DNA from: Minisyncoccota bacterium | GTDB taxonomy: Bacteria > Patescibacteriota > Minisyncoccia > Phycocordibacterales > JAQTLZ01 | Assembly: GCA_028710915.1 (NCBI GenBank) | Contig: JAQTTF010000008.1 | Span: 1 to 24,359, forward strand | Length of the DNA: 24,359 nt | Direction of reading: 5' to 3' | In this document: one piece after another, positions 1 through 6,876 of the stretch | Numbering within the stretch: position 1 is the first letter of the stretch | Layout of the letters: each line of letters opens with the position of its first letter | The notes under the pieces: generated by a model | Databases searched by the model: none | What the model was told of the DNA's origin: nothing | What the model saw: only the letters and a program-made list of their open reading frames with translations | Made by a program: the position numbers and the translations under genes

Positions 1-1
1 A

Positions 2-1270
2 GATCGAAGCGTAAAAGAAATCATCTTGCCTAATGTGGAGAAATTCGTTGAAGAGACTCCGCGTCCAGGAACGATCGGTTCCTCAAGCATGCGCCGAGCA
101 GGCCTCTATCTCAAAGATGTAGTTCTACTCAACTCGAAAAACGCAAACTTCAGATTTTTCTCCCCGGACGAAACTTATTCGAACAAGCTCGACGCAATGT
201 TTGAAGTTACCAAGAGAAGTTTCGTTTGGCCTATTAAAGAGTGGGATAAAGATTTAGCTCCAGACGGCAGAGTGATTGAAATGCTCTCTGAACACTCTCT
301 CCAGGGACTCATTCAGGGATATGTGCTTACTGGCCGGCATGCAATTTTCGCTTCGTATGAAGCTTTTATTCAAGTTGTTTCAAGCATGGCAGATCAATAT
401 TCAAAATTTCTCCATGCCGCGCGCGAAATTCCCTGGAGAGGCAAAATTCCATCACTCAATTACATTCTCACCTCTTCCGGATGGAGACAAGAGCATAATG
501 GCTTCTCCCATCAAAATCCCGGCTTCATCAATACCCTTCTCGAAAAGCACGGCTGTTTCATCCATGTCTATTTCCCGCCGGATGGGACATCGACCCTGGC
601 AGTGCTCGAACAATGCATGAAATCAAAAAGCGAGATCAATGTGATTGTCGCTGGAAAAACGCTCGAGCCGCGATGGCTCACATTGCCGGAAGCAAAAAAA
701 GCTCTTGTACAAGGACTTATGACTTGGGATTTTGCATCAGACGAAGACCCAGACATAGTGCTCTCAGGAGTTGGAGATTATCTTACGAAAGAAGTACTCG
801 CCACAATCGACCTCGTCAAAACCGAAGCACCGGAAATCAAAATGCGTTTCGTGAATATTATGGAACTTTCAGCGCTCGGTATCGGCAATTCGGAATGCCG
901 AATTCCCATAGACTTTTCAGAATTCTTCACCAAAGACAAGCCGGTTATTTTCAACTTCCATGGCTATCCGGAAACTTTGAAACAAGTGCTTTTTGATTTC
1001 GAAAATGCGCTCGACCGTTTTTCCGTCCATGGCTATGTCGAGAATGGTTCGACGACGACCCCGTTCGATATGCAGATTAGAAATAAAACGAGCAGATGGC
1101 ATTTAGCAATGGAAGTATTCGAGAGAATGGCAAAAGCCGGGGTTATTTCAAAAGAAAAGGCAAAAAGCTTGATTGAAAAATACACAGCCAAACTTGCCGA
1201 GCACCGAGAATACATCATTAAGAATGGAATTGATCCGGAAGAAATAGAAAATTGGAAATGGACAAGATAA
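2..1270 (+). CDS. xfp: Phosphoketolase, C-terminal part (5' end outside window)
   Basis: Thiamine-diphosphate enzyme that cleaves xylulose 5-phosphate (and often fructose 6-phosphate) with phosphate to give acetyl phosphate plus a shorter sugar phosphate. The frame is open to the left edge (codons run from base 2), so the TTG at 26 is internal and not a start. About 420 of the usual ~800 residues are visible. Family-typical stretches are seen: FRFFSPDET, LTGRHAIFASYEAF, SLNYILTSSGWRQEHNGFSHQ and, near the end, VIFNFHGYP and TTTPFDM, which are the middle/pyrimidine-binding and C-terminal phosphoketolase domains. The next gene, acetate kinase, overlaps its last codons, so the two are almost certainly cotranscribed and convert acetyl phosphate to acetate plus ATP. 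Family assignment is very secure; C5 versus C6 substrate preference cannot be read. Confidence 0.95.
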   Translation, partial: DRSVKEIILPNVEKFVEETPRPGTIGSSSMRRAGLYLKDVVLLNSKNANFRFFSPDETYSNKLDAMFEVTKRSFVWPIKEWDKDLAPDGRVIEMLSEHSLQGLIQGYVLTGRHAIFASYEAFIQVVSSMADQYSKFLHAAREIPWRGKIPSLNYILTSSGWRQEHNGFSHQNPGFINTLLEKHGCFIHVYFPPDGTSTLAVLEQCMKSKSEINVIVAGKTLEPRWLTLPEAKKALVQGLMTWDFASDEDPDIVLSGVGDYLTKEVLATIDLVKTEAPEIKMRFVNIMELSALGIGNSECRIPIDFSEFFTKDKPVIFNFHGYPETLKQVLFDFENALDRFSVHGYVENGSTTTPFDMQIRNKTSRWHLAMEVFERMAKAGVISKEKAKSLIEKYTAKLAEHREYIIKNGIDPEEIENWKWTR

Positions 1271-2445
1271 CCGAAAAAAAATATCTCGTACTCGATCCCG
1301 GGAGCGCTTCAAAAAAGTGTGCTCTCTACGTAGATGCAACAGAAGTTTTCAAAATCCATCTCGAAAAAGAGAATGGAAAATTTATCGGCGAAACAACCAC
1401 GAAGGCAGGCAAAGAAAAAATTTCGCTTACAGAGAGAGAATACCGCTCTGCCTTTGTGTATATTTTGGATCTTCTCAAAAAAAATAAGTTCATTGAAAAG
1501 AATGAGGATATTTCTGGAGTAGGACTTCGTATTGTCGCCCCCGGAAAATATTTCCTTGAAGACAGGATCGTCGATGCTAAATTCATCAAAAATCTTGAAA
1601 CCGCCCAAAAAGAAGCCCCACTTCATGTTACCGAAGCACTTTTGGAAATAAAAGAAATTCAGGCAATACTTCCGAGTGTGGTGATTGCAGGAATTTCAGA
1701 CAGCGCATGGAATTCGACAATGAATGAGGTTGCGAAACATTACAGCTTGCCCATAGACCTCGCAGAAAAATACGGGATATATCGATTTGGCTATCATGGC
1801 ATTTCTATGCAGTCTGTAGTCTCAAAAATAAAATTAATTACGGACACAATTCCATCTCGCGTTATCATCTGTCACCTTGGTTCTGGCTCAAGTATTGTCG
1901 CAGTGAAAGACGGAAAATGTTTCGACACTTCAATGGGATTTACACCGCTTGAAGGAGTCCCAATGGCAACACGAATCGGAAATATTGATGCTGGGGCAAT
2001 TCTTTATCTTCTGAAAAAAACAAAAATGAAGCCGGATGAGCTTGGAGAGCTTTTAAATAGTAAGTGCGGACTTCTCGGCCTTTCTGGAACATCATCCGAC
2101 ACAAGAGAACTCATCACCCTCTCCGAAAGAGGAGATGAAAAAGCGAAACTTGCGCTCGAATCTTTTGTCTACGGCGTGAAAAAATATATTGGAGAATATA
2201 TCGCGGTACTTGGAGGTATCGATATGCTTGTTTTCACTGCGACCATTGGCGAGCGTTCGTCCATTATGCGCGAAAAAATTTGCGAGGGACTCCAAAATTT
2301 AGGAATTGTGTTAGATAAAGCAAAGAATGACACAACCGTCTCGACTGACACATTCATTCAAAACTCAACTTCAAAAGTAAAAATCGCTGTGATTTGCACG
2401 GAAGAGCTCAAAGAAATTGCGGGAGAAACAGCGAAACTTATCTAG
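1258..2445 (+). CDS. ackA: Acetate kinase, divergent active site
   Basis: Transfers phosphate between acetyl phosphate and a nucleotide; with the upstream phosphoketolase it forms the energy-yielding end of the pathway. I start it at ATG 1258, overlapping the upstream stop by 13 bases, rather than TTG 1252. Length is 395 residues, normal for the family. The ASKHA fold motifs are present: LVLDPGSAS, APLH, YRFGYHG, CHLGSGSS, DTSMGFTPLEG, MATRIGNID, FTATIGE and ICTEE. By alignment from memory to the Methanosarcina enzyme, the catalytic Arg91, Asp148, His180, Arg241 and Glu384 equivalents are kept, but Asn7 is Asp, the HLGNG Asn is Ser, VHGG is VAPG and GDIDP is GNIDA. The phosphoryl donor may therefore differ from ATP. 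The 3' end overlaps the convergent pyrD by 8 bases. Confidence 0.9.
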   Translation: MDKITEKKYLVLDPGSASKKCALYVDATEVFKIHLEKENGKFIGETTTKAGKEKISLTEREYRSAFVYILDLLKKNKFIEKNEDISGVGLRIVAPGKYFLEDRIVDAKFIKNLETAQKEAPLHVTEALLEIKEIQAILPSVVIAGISDSAWNSTMNEVAKHYSLPIDLAEKYGIYRFGYHGISMQSVVSKIKLITDTIPSRVIICHLGSGSSIVAVKDGKCFDTSMGFTPLEGVPMATRIGNIDAGAILYLLKKTKMKPDELGELLNSKCGLLGLSGTSSDTRELITLSERGDEKAKLALESFVYGVKKYIGEYIAVLGGIDMLVFTATIGERSSIMREKICEGLQNLGIVLDKAKNDTTVSTDTFIQNSTSKVKIAVICTEELKEIAGETAKLI

Positions 2446-3583
2446 CATCCACACCTACCGCTTCAGAAATATTTTTATAACCGTCACGTCTCAAAAGTTT
2501 TGCGAGTCCCTCATTTATTTGCGCCGGGAGTTGCGGACCTTCGAATATCATTCCCGTGATCATTTGGAGAAGCGATGCGCCAGCGCGGATTTTCTTATAA
2601 GCATCTTCTGCCGAGAAGATTCCGCCAGTCCCAATAATGATCATGTGCTTCCCATATTTTTGATATGCAATCCGGATAAGTTCATTTGATCTTTCTTGCG
2701 TTGGTATTCCACTTAGATTCCCTTTCGGATATTTATCGATTTCGCCTTTCACAAGCGTTTTGTGGCTTCTGTCATTTTGTAAATTCCCAAGGATCACTCC
2801 AGCGACTTTGTATCGAGATATCACATCGAGCATTGCAAGCGTTTCTTCATTCGTTTTTATGATCGGCATTTTTATAAAAACCGGACGGGAGAGTTCCCGC
2901 GCAAAAACATCTTTCAAAAGTTCATCCAGATGCGCCGGCTCATAAAATTCGATATTTCCTTTCAGATTCGGGCAACTGATATTTAATTCGTAATATGAAA
3001 ATGGAATGTCCGAATTTTCTACTATGCTAAAAGTTTTGCAGACATCAAGCACCGCCTCGCTTTGCGTTTTAATATCGAGCGTATTTGTTTTCCCAATACT
3101 TATTCCCACAGGCACACTAAATTGCTTGCCTGAAAGTCTCGCAAGAGTCTTTTCGACCCCAAGATTTTTAAAACCTTTATTCACAAGAAGCGATCGGCTT
3201 TTAGGAAGTCGGCCAAGACGAGGTTTTGAATTCCCTTCATACGGAGCACATGTTACTGTTCCGATTGTCGCAAACCCAAACCCGATCGTTCCAATCACCT
3301 CCGTAAGCCTTGCCTCGTAATCAAATCCGGCAGAAAGTCCAAGCGGATTTTCGAAATGGATTCCAGAAAGCGTCTGGAAAAGCGCTCCGTCCTTGAAAAC
3401 GAGAGTTCCACCGAGCAGTCGGCGAAAAAATCGGACAGACCCGATTTTTTCGCCGAAACGTACCGCCACCTCATGAACCACTTCAGAATTAACAAGAAAG
3501 ACAACGGGCCGAGCAACTCGATACAATCCGTGCATTATCATGCGCGTAAAATGCCTACTTCGTTCTGCAAGTGTAGTATCCAT
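2438..3583 (-). CDS. pyrD: Dihydroorotate dehydrogenase, class 2-like with Cys base
   Basis: FMN enzyme oxidising dihydroorotate to orotate in pyrimidine synthesis. The 381 residues include an N-terminal helical extension (about 1-70), as in membrane-associated quinone-dependent class 2 enzymes, then the barrel: NPLGLSAGFD (79-88), IGTVT, KPRLGRL, NKGFKNLGV, VGISIGK, ELNISCPN (199-206), VFIKMP and GTGGI. The catalytic-base position is Cys204, where class 2 enzymes have Ser (NISSPN) and class 1 enzymes have Cys. It starts 9 bases after the DUF5652 stop, so the two form one operon. No other pyr gene is in the window, in keeping with the patchy pyrimidine pathways of Patescibacteria. Codons 43-53 are made of a perfect inverted repeat (separate entry). 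Confidence 0.92.
   Translation of the reverse strand: MDTTLAERSRHFTRMIMHGLYRVARPVVFLVNSEVVHEVAVRFGEKIGSVRFFRRLLGGTLVFKDGALFQTLSGIHFENPLGLSAGFDYEARLTEVIGTIGFGFATIGTVTCAPYEGNSKPRLGRLPKSRSLLVNKGFKNLGVEKTLARLSGKQFSVPVGISIGKTNTLDIKTQSEAVLDVCKTFSIVENSDIPFSYYELNISCPNLKGNIEFYEPAHLDELLKDVFARELSRPVFIKMPIIKTNEETLAMLDVISRYKVAGVILGNLQNDRSHKTLVKGEIDKYPKGNLSGIPTQERSNELIRIAYQKYGKHMIIIGTGGIFSAEDAYKKIRAGASLLQMITGMIFEGPQLPAQINEGLAKLLRRDGYKNISEAVGVDAR
3419..3456. repeat. 16-bp perfect inverted repeat inside pyrD
   Basis: TCGGCGAAAAAATCGG (3419-3434) and its exact reverse complement (3441-3456) are separated by 6 bases, all within the pyrD reading frame, encoding roughly FGEKIGSVRFFRR in the linker between the N-terminal helices and the barrel. 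The right arm plus flank (3445-3460) is an exact 16-base match to 7079-7094 in an unrelated gene. This may be an in-frame palindromic insertion or chance enriched by codon choice. Confidence 0.85.
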
Positions 3584-3592
3584 CCGTAAAAA

Positions 3593-3832
3593 TTACGATT
3601 TCTTCTTCACCACAAAAACCAAATACACTATCTCGAGAATACCTAACGTATTCACAATAAGAAGCGCGATAAACCATCCTCGTTCATCTCGCTTTGCCGC
3701 ATTCCAAAGGGCATAGCCCTTAAGAGCAGTAATAACGGCGACCACAAGGAGAAGAAGCACAAACGGAGCTGCGCCAAATCCCAGGAACGTAGGACCAACA
3801 CCCCAAGGATGTTGGAACAAATAATTCGTCAT
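3593..3832 (-). CDS. Small two-TM membrane protein, DUF5652 family
   Basis: 79 residues. The N-terminus has the HPWGVGPTFLG segment, followed by a transmembrane helix (about 22-40), a short loop KGYALWNAAKRDERGW, a second helix (about 53-73) and a Lys-rich end (VKKKS). This pattern matches DUF5652, a family frequent in Patescibacteria, with no known function. It is the first gene of an operon with pyrD, preceded by a good promoter at 3868-3896. The ATG at 3832 has no clear Shine-Dalgarno sequence. Confidence 0.8.
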   Translation of the reverse strand: MTNYLFQHPWGVGPTFLGFGAAPFVLLLLVVAVITALKGYALWNAAKRDERGWFIALLIVNTLGILEIVYLVFVVKKKS

Positions 3833-3867
3833 ATGAGTGAGAGATTACCCAACCTAGTAATAGCTCA

Positions 3868-3896
3868 ATTATATGATATTTGGAATACTTTTACAA
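3868..3896 (-). promoter_or_regulatory. Promoter of the DUF5652-pyrD operon
   Basis: On the minus strand: -35 TTGTAA (3896-3891), a 17-base spacer, -10 TATAAT (3873-3868). The predicted start near 3861 leaves a leader of about 28 bases before ATG 3832, so this mRNA has a short leader, unlike many others in the window. Confidence 0.7.
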
Positions 3897-3918
3897 AACT
3901 CATTCCGTAAAAGAAATT

Positions 3919-5028
3919 TTATTCGCCCTTAGCGACAAAAGTATCTCCAGAGATAACAAATAATGTATAGGGTTTTTCTTTTATATCCCCGTGTTCATCG
4001 AATGAAATATTTCCTGTCGCTCCGGTCATTTGAGTATCTCTCACAAAACCAGATACACATCCAGCATCATTTTGCTTTTGTAACGCAGAACAATTTTGAA
4101 GAGCAGAGCCGAGAACCCCGACATTGTCATACACGAAATTCGCAAAGGCGGCATATTTCTCATGATATTTCTCTTCATATTCACTTTTAAATGCGAGAGC
4201 TTCATTGCCTGAGTATTCAGATACAGAGGTGACAGAAAGATACTGCGCGATCGTTTTGGGAATTTTAGTTATCAACGCATCTTCTTTTAAAGCTTCGGAA
4301 CCAAGAATAGGGAGAAAAACGTTTTGCGCCGCAAGTTGGCTTAGGAATTGCGAACCCTCTGCAAGCTGAGAAATAAGGATTATCGTATCCGGTTTCTCCT
4401 GTTTTATCTTTGCGACAATTGTTCGGAAATCCCGCTCCCCCGCTTGATGGGCTTCAGCTACCACTTGCCCAGTATAATTTTTTATAAATTCTTGTTCCAA
4501 TCCTTTCCCATAATCATTATCGATGTAAGCGATAAAAGCTTTTTTATAGCCAAGCGCTTGCGCTTTCTGAGCCAAGACTTTACCTTGATAAATATCTGAA
4601 GGATAATTTCTAAAAGTATTCTGACCACACTTGCTTATAAGGGGTGATGAACCGCTTGAAAAAAGCGGGATTCCTTTCGCTTCCGTAATCGGGCAGACGG
4701 AAAGGGTCTCACCGCTAGAAAAGGTTACGATCGCTTTCACCCCATCCACATCAACGAGTTTATGCGCGGCCGATGCGGAAAGTGCTGGCGAAAGCTGGCT
4801 GTCTTCATAAATCGGAATTATTTTCACTCCATTTTTCTTTTCTAGATCAGAAACGGCAAGATCTGCGGCTTTTTTCGCAGATTCTCCGTATACCGCAGCA
4901 TCACCGGTAAGCGGAAGGATAAAACCCACTTTCACCTCCGGCCCCGACAAGGTCTGCTTGGAAATTGAAAAACCAACTATACTTATAAGAATAATAGCCA
5001 ACACCCACCAAATTGTTTTATTTTTCAT
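3919..5028 (-). CDS. Periplasmic-binding-protein type 1, LivK-like (Peripla_BP_6)
   Basis: Extracytoplasmic ligand-binding protein of the branched-chain amino-acid/amide type. I take ATG 5028 (MKNKTIWW) over the upstream TTG 5046; this gives 369 residues. A hydrophobic signal or anchor (about 5-23) has no lipobox Cys. After it come VKVGFILPLTGDAAVYG and the two-lobed fold, with SSGSSPLIS, NYPSDIYQG and AYIDNDYGKGLEQ, typical of the family. No permease or ATPase gene for this ligand class is nearby, so it may be a stand-alone receptor. It is divergent from the TrmB-like regulator at 5176, which may control it. The ligand is unknown. Confidence 0.85.
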   Translation of the reverse strand: MKNKTIWWVLAIILISIVGFSISKQTLSGPEVKVGFILPLTGDAAVYGESAKKAADLAVSDLEKKNGVKIIPIYEDSQLSPALSASAAHKLVDVDGVKAIVTFSSGETLSVCPITEAKGIPLFSSGSSPLISKCGQNTFRNYPSDIYQGKVLAQKAQALGYKKAFIAYIDNDYGKGLEQEFIKNYTGQVVAEAHQAGERDFRTIVAKIKQEKPDTIILISQLAEGSQFLSQLAAQNVFLPILGSEALKEDALITKIPKTIAQYLSVTSVSEYSGNEALAFKSEYEEKYHEKYAAFANFVYDNVGVLGSALQNCSALQKQNDAGCVSGFVRDTQMTGATGNISFDEHGDIKEKPYTLFVISGDTFVAKGE

Positions 5029-5131
5029 ATAACCGATTGTCGCCAAAAAGAGTCATACTGTAAATTACTATCTACATTTTTCATTTAAATAAGAATATTT
5101 ACCATTAAACGACTCTAAAGAAGGATTTTAG

Positions 5132-5160
5132 TTGCATTTAAAATCAAAATATGTTGTAAT
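5132..5160 (+). promoter_or_regulatory. Promoter of the TrmB-like gene
   Basis: TTGCAT (5132-5137), a 17-base spacer, and TGTAAT (5155-5160), with ATG at 5176. The predicted leader is under 10 bases. It lies in the 147-base divergent region shared with the binding-protein gene; no clear operator was seen. Confidence 0.5.
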
Positions 5161-5175
5161 GGACTTACTACATAT

Positions 5176-5964
5176 ATGGCAAAAACCGACTTAAAAACCA
5201 TTTTAAGTGATCTGGGGCTTCAAAAATTGGAAATCGAGGTCTATTTGGCGAGCCTTCAAGCTGGTTCTGGCGCCGCAAGCGTCATCGCCCGTATTGCAGG
5301 GCAAAATAGGGTCACGACCTATGAAATCTTGAAGCGCCTCTCAAAAAAGGGATTTGTGAAGATCCGGGCAAAACAAGGTTCAAAGACAAAATATTTCACC
5401 CCAGAAGATCTTTTGGAGATCAAATCAAGACTCCAAAGCCGAATCTCCCACTTGGAAGACTCGCTCGAAAATATTGACGAGGTGAAAGATGAGTTCAAGG
5501 CCCTCTACCGGCTGAACGAGAAAAAGCCCGTGGTACTTTTTTACGACGGGAAAGAGGGTGTAAGGTCAGTTCTAAACGATATTATTCTCCAAAAACCGCC
5601 GGAGCTTCTTTCCTTTGCTTCCGCAGATTGGCTCGATACCTCTTTTAACAAAGAAGGCTTTCTCGACAAATACTGGAAAGATCGAGTGGCAAATAATATC
5701 CCCTGCCGATGCATCGTTCCCGAGACAAAAGAAGGATTGAAGTTTTTTAATGAGGAACGAAACAAAAAAGAAATGCGGTTCCCGAGATTTCTCTCCCCCG
5801 CAACCTATGATTTCAAAAATGAGATAAATATTTACAACGATTCCGTGAACATCATTTCTATTTCAAAAGGAAACGAACATAGTATTATCATTCGAAGCGA
5901 AAGTATTGCGAAAAGCATGAGAGAACTTTTTCGTGCGATGTGGGAATTGAGTAAAACAAAATAG
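5176..5964 (+). CDS. TrmB-family transcriptional regulator
   Basis: 262-residue DNA-binding protein. Residues about 1-75 form a winged helix-turn-helix (LSDLGLQKLEIEVYLASLQ, VARIAGQ-type recognition region, TTYEILKRLSKKGFVKI), typical of the TrmB/sugar-specific regulator family common in archaea and in Patescibacteria. A helical, probably coiled-coil segment (about 76-105) follows, then an effector-like domain (VVLFYDGKEGVRSVLNDI, the phospholipase-D-like TrmB C-terminal type). Its position opposite the binding-protein gene suggests local control, but the effector is unknown. It converges on mscL with a 16-base gap. Confidence 0.85.
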   Translation: MAKTDLKTILSDLGLQKLEIEVYLASLQAGSGAASVIARIAGQNRVTTYEILKRLSKKGFVKIRAKQGSKTKYFTPEDLLEIKSRLQSRISHLEDSLENIDEVKDEFKALYRLNEKKPVVLFYDGKEGVRSVLNDIILQKPPELLSFASADWLDTSFNKEGFLDKYWKDRVANNIPCRCIVPETKEGLKFFNEERNKKEMRFPRFLSPATYDFKNEINIYNDSVNIISISKGNEHSIIIRSESIAKSMRELFRAMWELSKTK

Positions 5965-5980
5965 GAAAAGCGCTTGAGAA

Positions 5981-6388
5981 TCACACTACCACCTGCGCGC
6001 AGTGAGAACACCGCTTCGCTTCGATTGGTATCTCACTTAAGCATTCCGAGCATTTCTTCGTCGTCGGGTCAACGGGCTTTCCCCTTCTACTTCGCTCCAC
6101 AAGCATATTCATAGGCTTTATGACAAAAAAGAAAATCGCCCCAGCTACGAGAATAAATGAAATGAGTGCATTCAGAAAATCGCCGTAAAAAAACCGACTG
6201 CCGTTCAAAGTAAACTCGAGCCCGCTGAAATCCGGCACTTTTGCAATCGCCGAAATAAGCGGAGTCAGGATATCTTTCACTAGCGCCGAGACGACTGTGC
6301 CGAAAGCTGCACCGACGACAACGCCGACAGCAAGATCGACGACATTCCCGCGAAGCAAAAATTGTTTGAATTCTTTGATGATAGACAT
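5981..6388 (-). CDS. mscL: Large-conductance mechanosensitive channel with C-terminal zinc ribbon
   Basis: Tension-gated inner-membrane channel that relieves osmotic downshock. The N-terminus MSIIKEFKQFLLRGNVVDLAVGV... holds the S1 amphipathic helix and the pore-lining TM1 (about 14-45). A periplasmic loop with FTLNGSRFFYGDF follows, then TM2 (about 70-92). Instead of the usual C-terminal helical bundle alone, residues about 112-131 form a CxxC-13-CxxC zinc ribbon (CSEC ... CSHC). 135 residues matches the family. A leaderless-type promoter precedes it (6395-6403). Confidence 0.93.
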   Translation of the reverse strand: MSIIKEFKQFLLRGNVVDLAVGVVVGAAFGTVVSALVKDILTPLISAIAKVPDFSGLEFTLNGSRFFYGDFLNALISFILVAGAIFFFVIKPMNMLVERSRRGKPVDPTTKKCSECLSEIPIEAKRCSHCAQVVV

Positions 6389-6394
6389 GGATAT

Positions 6395-6403
6395 AGTCTA
6401 ACA
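6395..6403 (-). promoter_or_regulatory. Extended -10 promoter of mscL
   Basis: Minus strand TGT followed by TAGACT (6400-6395), then 6 bases, then ATG 6388. The -10 is imperfect (4 of 6 consensus bases) but has the extended TGn motif and the same 6-base spacing to ATG as other genes here, pointing to a leaderless mRNA. Confidence 0.45.
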
Positions 6404-6414
6404 TATCCCGTATG

Positions 6415-6577
6415 TTGCGGAGGAAGTGAGAATTTCGAAACTTACAGTTTCAGTACCCCGATTGGATTTTTTCTGCGAAAAAATGCTCAATCGGGCTTCG
6501 AATCTCACACGAAACTGCTCCCCAGCAGTTTCTTTCCTCTCGCAAAATCAAAACCGCTCAAAGGCGGTTCGATTTTG
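6415..6577. repeat. Nested palindromic element 1, at the tRNA-Ser(ACU) 3' end
   Basis: Almost the whole stretch is self-complementary. From the left: a 17-base direct copy (6415-6431) of the tRNA end at 6575-6591, exactly 160 bases away; hairpin GAAACT-TAC-AGTTTC (6437-6451); hairpin 6457-6495 (7-bp outer stem CCCGATT, 8-bp inner stem ATTTTTTC); then an inverted copy of the tRNA 3' end, TTCGAATCTCAC (6497-6508) and TTCCTC (6534-6539), which pair with 6586-6597 and 6580-6585. CGCAAAATC (6541-6549) pairs with 6571-6579. Between the two inverted-copy blocks sits a perfect 9-bp hairpin (6511-6532, loop CCCC). No protein is encoded. Confidence 0.85.
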
Positions 6578-6664
6578 CGGAGGAAGTGAGATTCGAACTC
6601 ACGGAGCCAATTAAGGCTCGGCGGTTTAGTAAACCGCTGGTTTAAACCACTCACCCATTCCTCC
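6578..6664 (-). tRNA. tRNA-Ser, anticodon ACU (unusual A34)
   Basis: An 87-base type II tRNA. The acceptor stem GGAGGAA/TTCCTCC pairs perfectly, the D stem is GGT/ACC with GG in the loop, and the anticodon stem is GCGGT/ACCGC with loop TTACTAA, so the anticodon is ACT (plus-strand 6628-6630). The long variable arm is GAGCC/GGCTC, the T arm is GTGAG-TTCGAAT-CTCAC, and the discriminator is G73, all of which fit tRNA-Ser. CCA is not encoded. The neighbouring tRNA-Ser has the same loop with G34 (TTGCTAA). An A34 ACU serine tRNA is very rare; it may be functional (possibly deaminated), a variant, or a decoy. Confidence 0.85.
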
Positions 6665-6685
6665 ATGGTTTTCTAGTTTAGCATA

Positions 6686-6876
6686 GAGGGATTCGGTCAC
6701 AAATAATTTTTATTCCGCCGAATAAAAATTTTCGCGACCCCGACTCGGTATTTTGCGTTGCTACGCAAAATATACCTGCGTCTTTCGAATTCCTCCAATT
6801 TTTCTTTGAAAAATTCAGCCGTCCGCGGCTGGTCTCCGCCAATGAAAAAATGCCCTCACGGGCAATTTTTCATTGG
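6686..6876. repeat. Nested palindromic element 2, at the tRNA-Ser(GCU) 3' end
   Basis: Contents from left: GAGGGATTCG (6686-6695), identical to the T-arm segment at 6886-6895; an 11-bp hairpin AATTTTTATTC-CGCC (6705-6730); a 9-bp hairpin ATTTTGCGT-TGCT (6750-6771); an inverted copy of the tRNA T arm TTCGAATTCCTCC (6784-6796) pairing with 6884-6896 with one wobble; two adjacent inserted hairpins (6797-6815 and 6816-6831); then GTCTCCGCCAATGAAAAA (6832-6849), pairing perfectly with 6866-6883 and continued by TGCCC/GGGCA with loop TCAC. The stem therefore reaches into the tRNA acceptor strand. No protein is encoded in 6665-6876. Confidence 0.85.

Noticed and set aside
26..28. TTG as start of the phosphoketolase gene
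   Set aside because: The frame is open to the left edge and the family has about 400 more N-terminal residues, so the gene simply continues outside the window.
613..996. 127-codon frame inside the phosphoketolase gene
   Set aside because: It is an out-of-frame shadow rich in Arg and His with no domain pattern, as are the other frames within well-supported genes.
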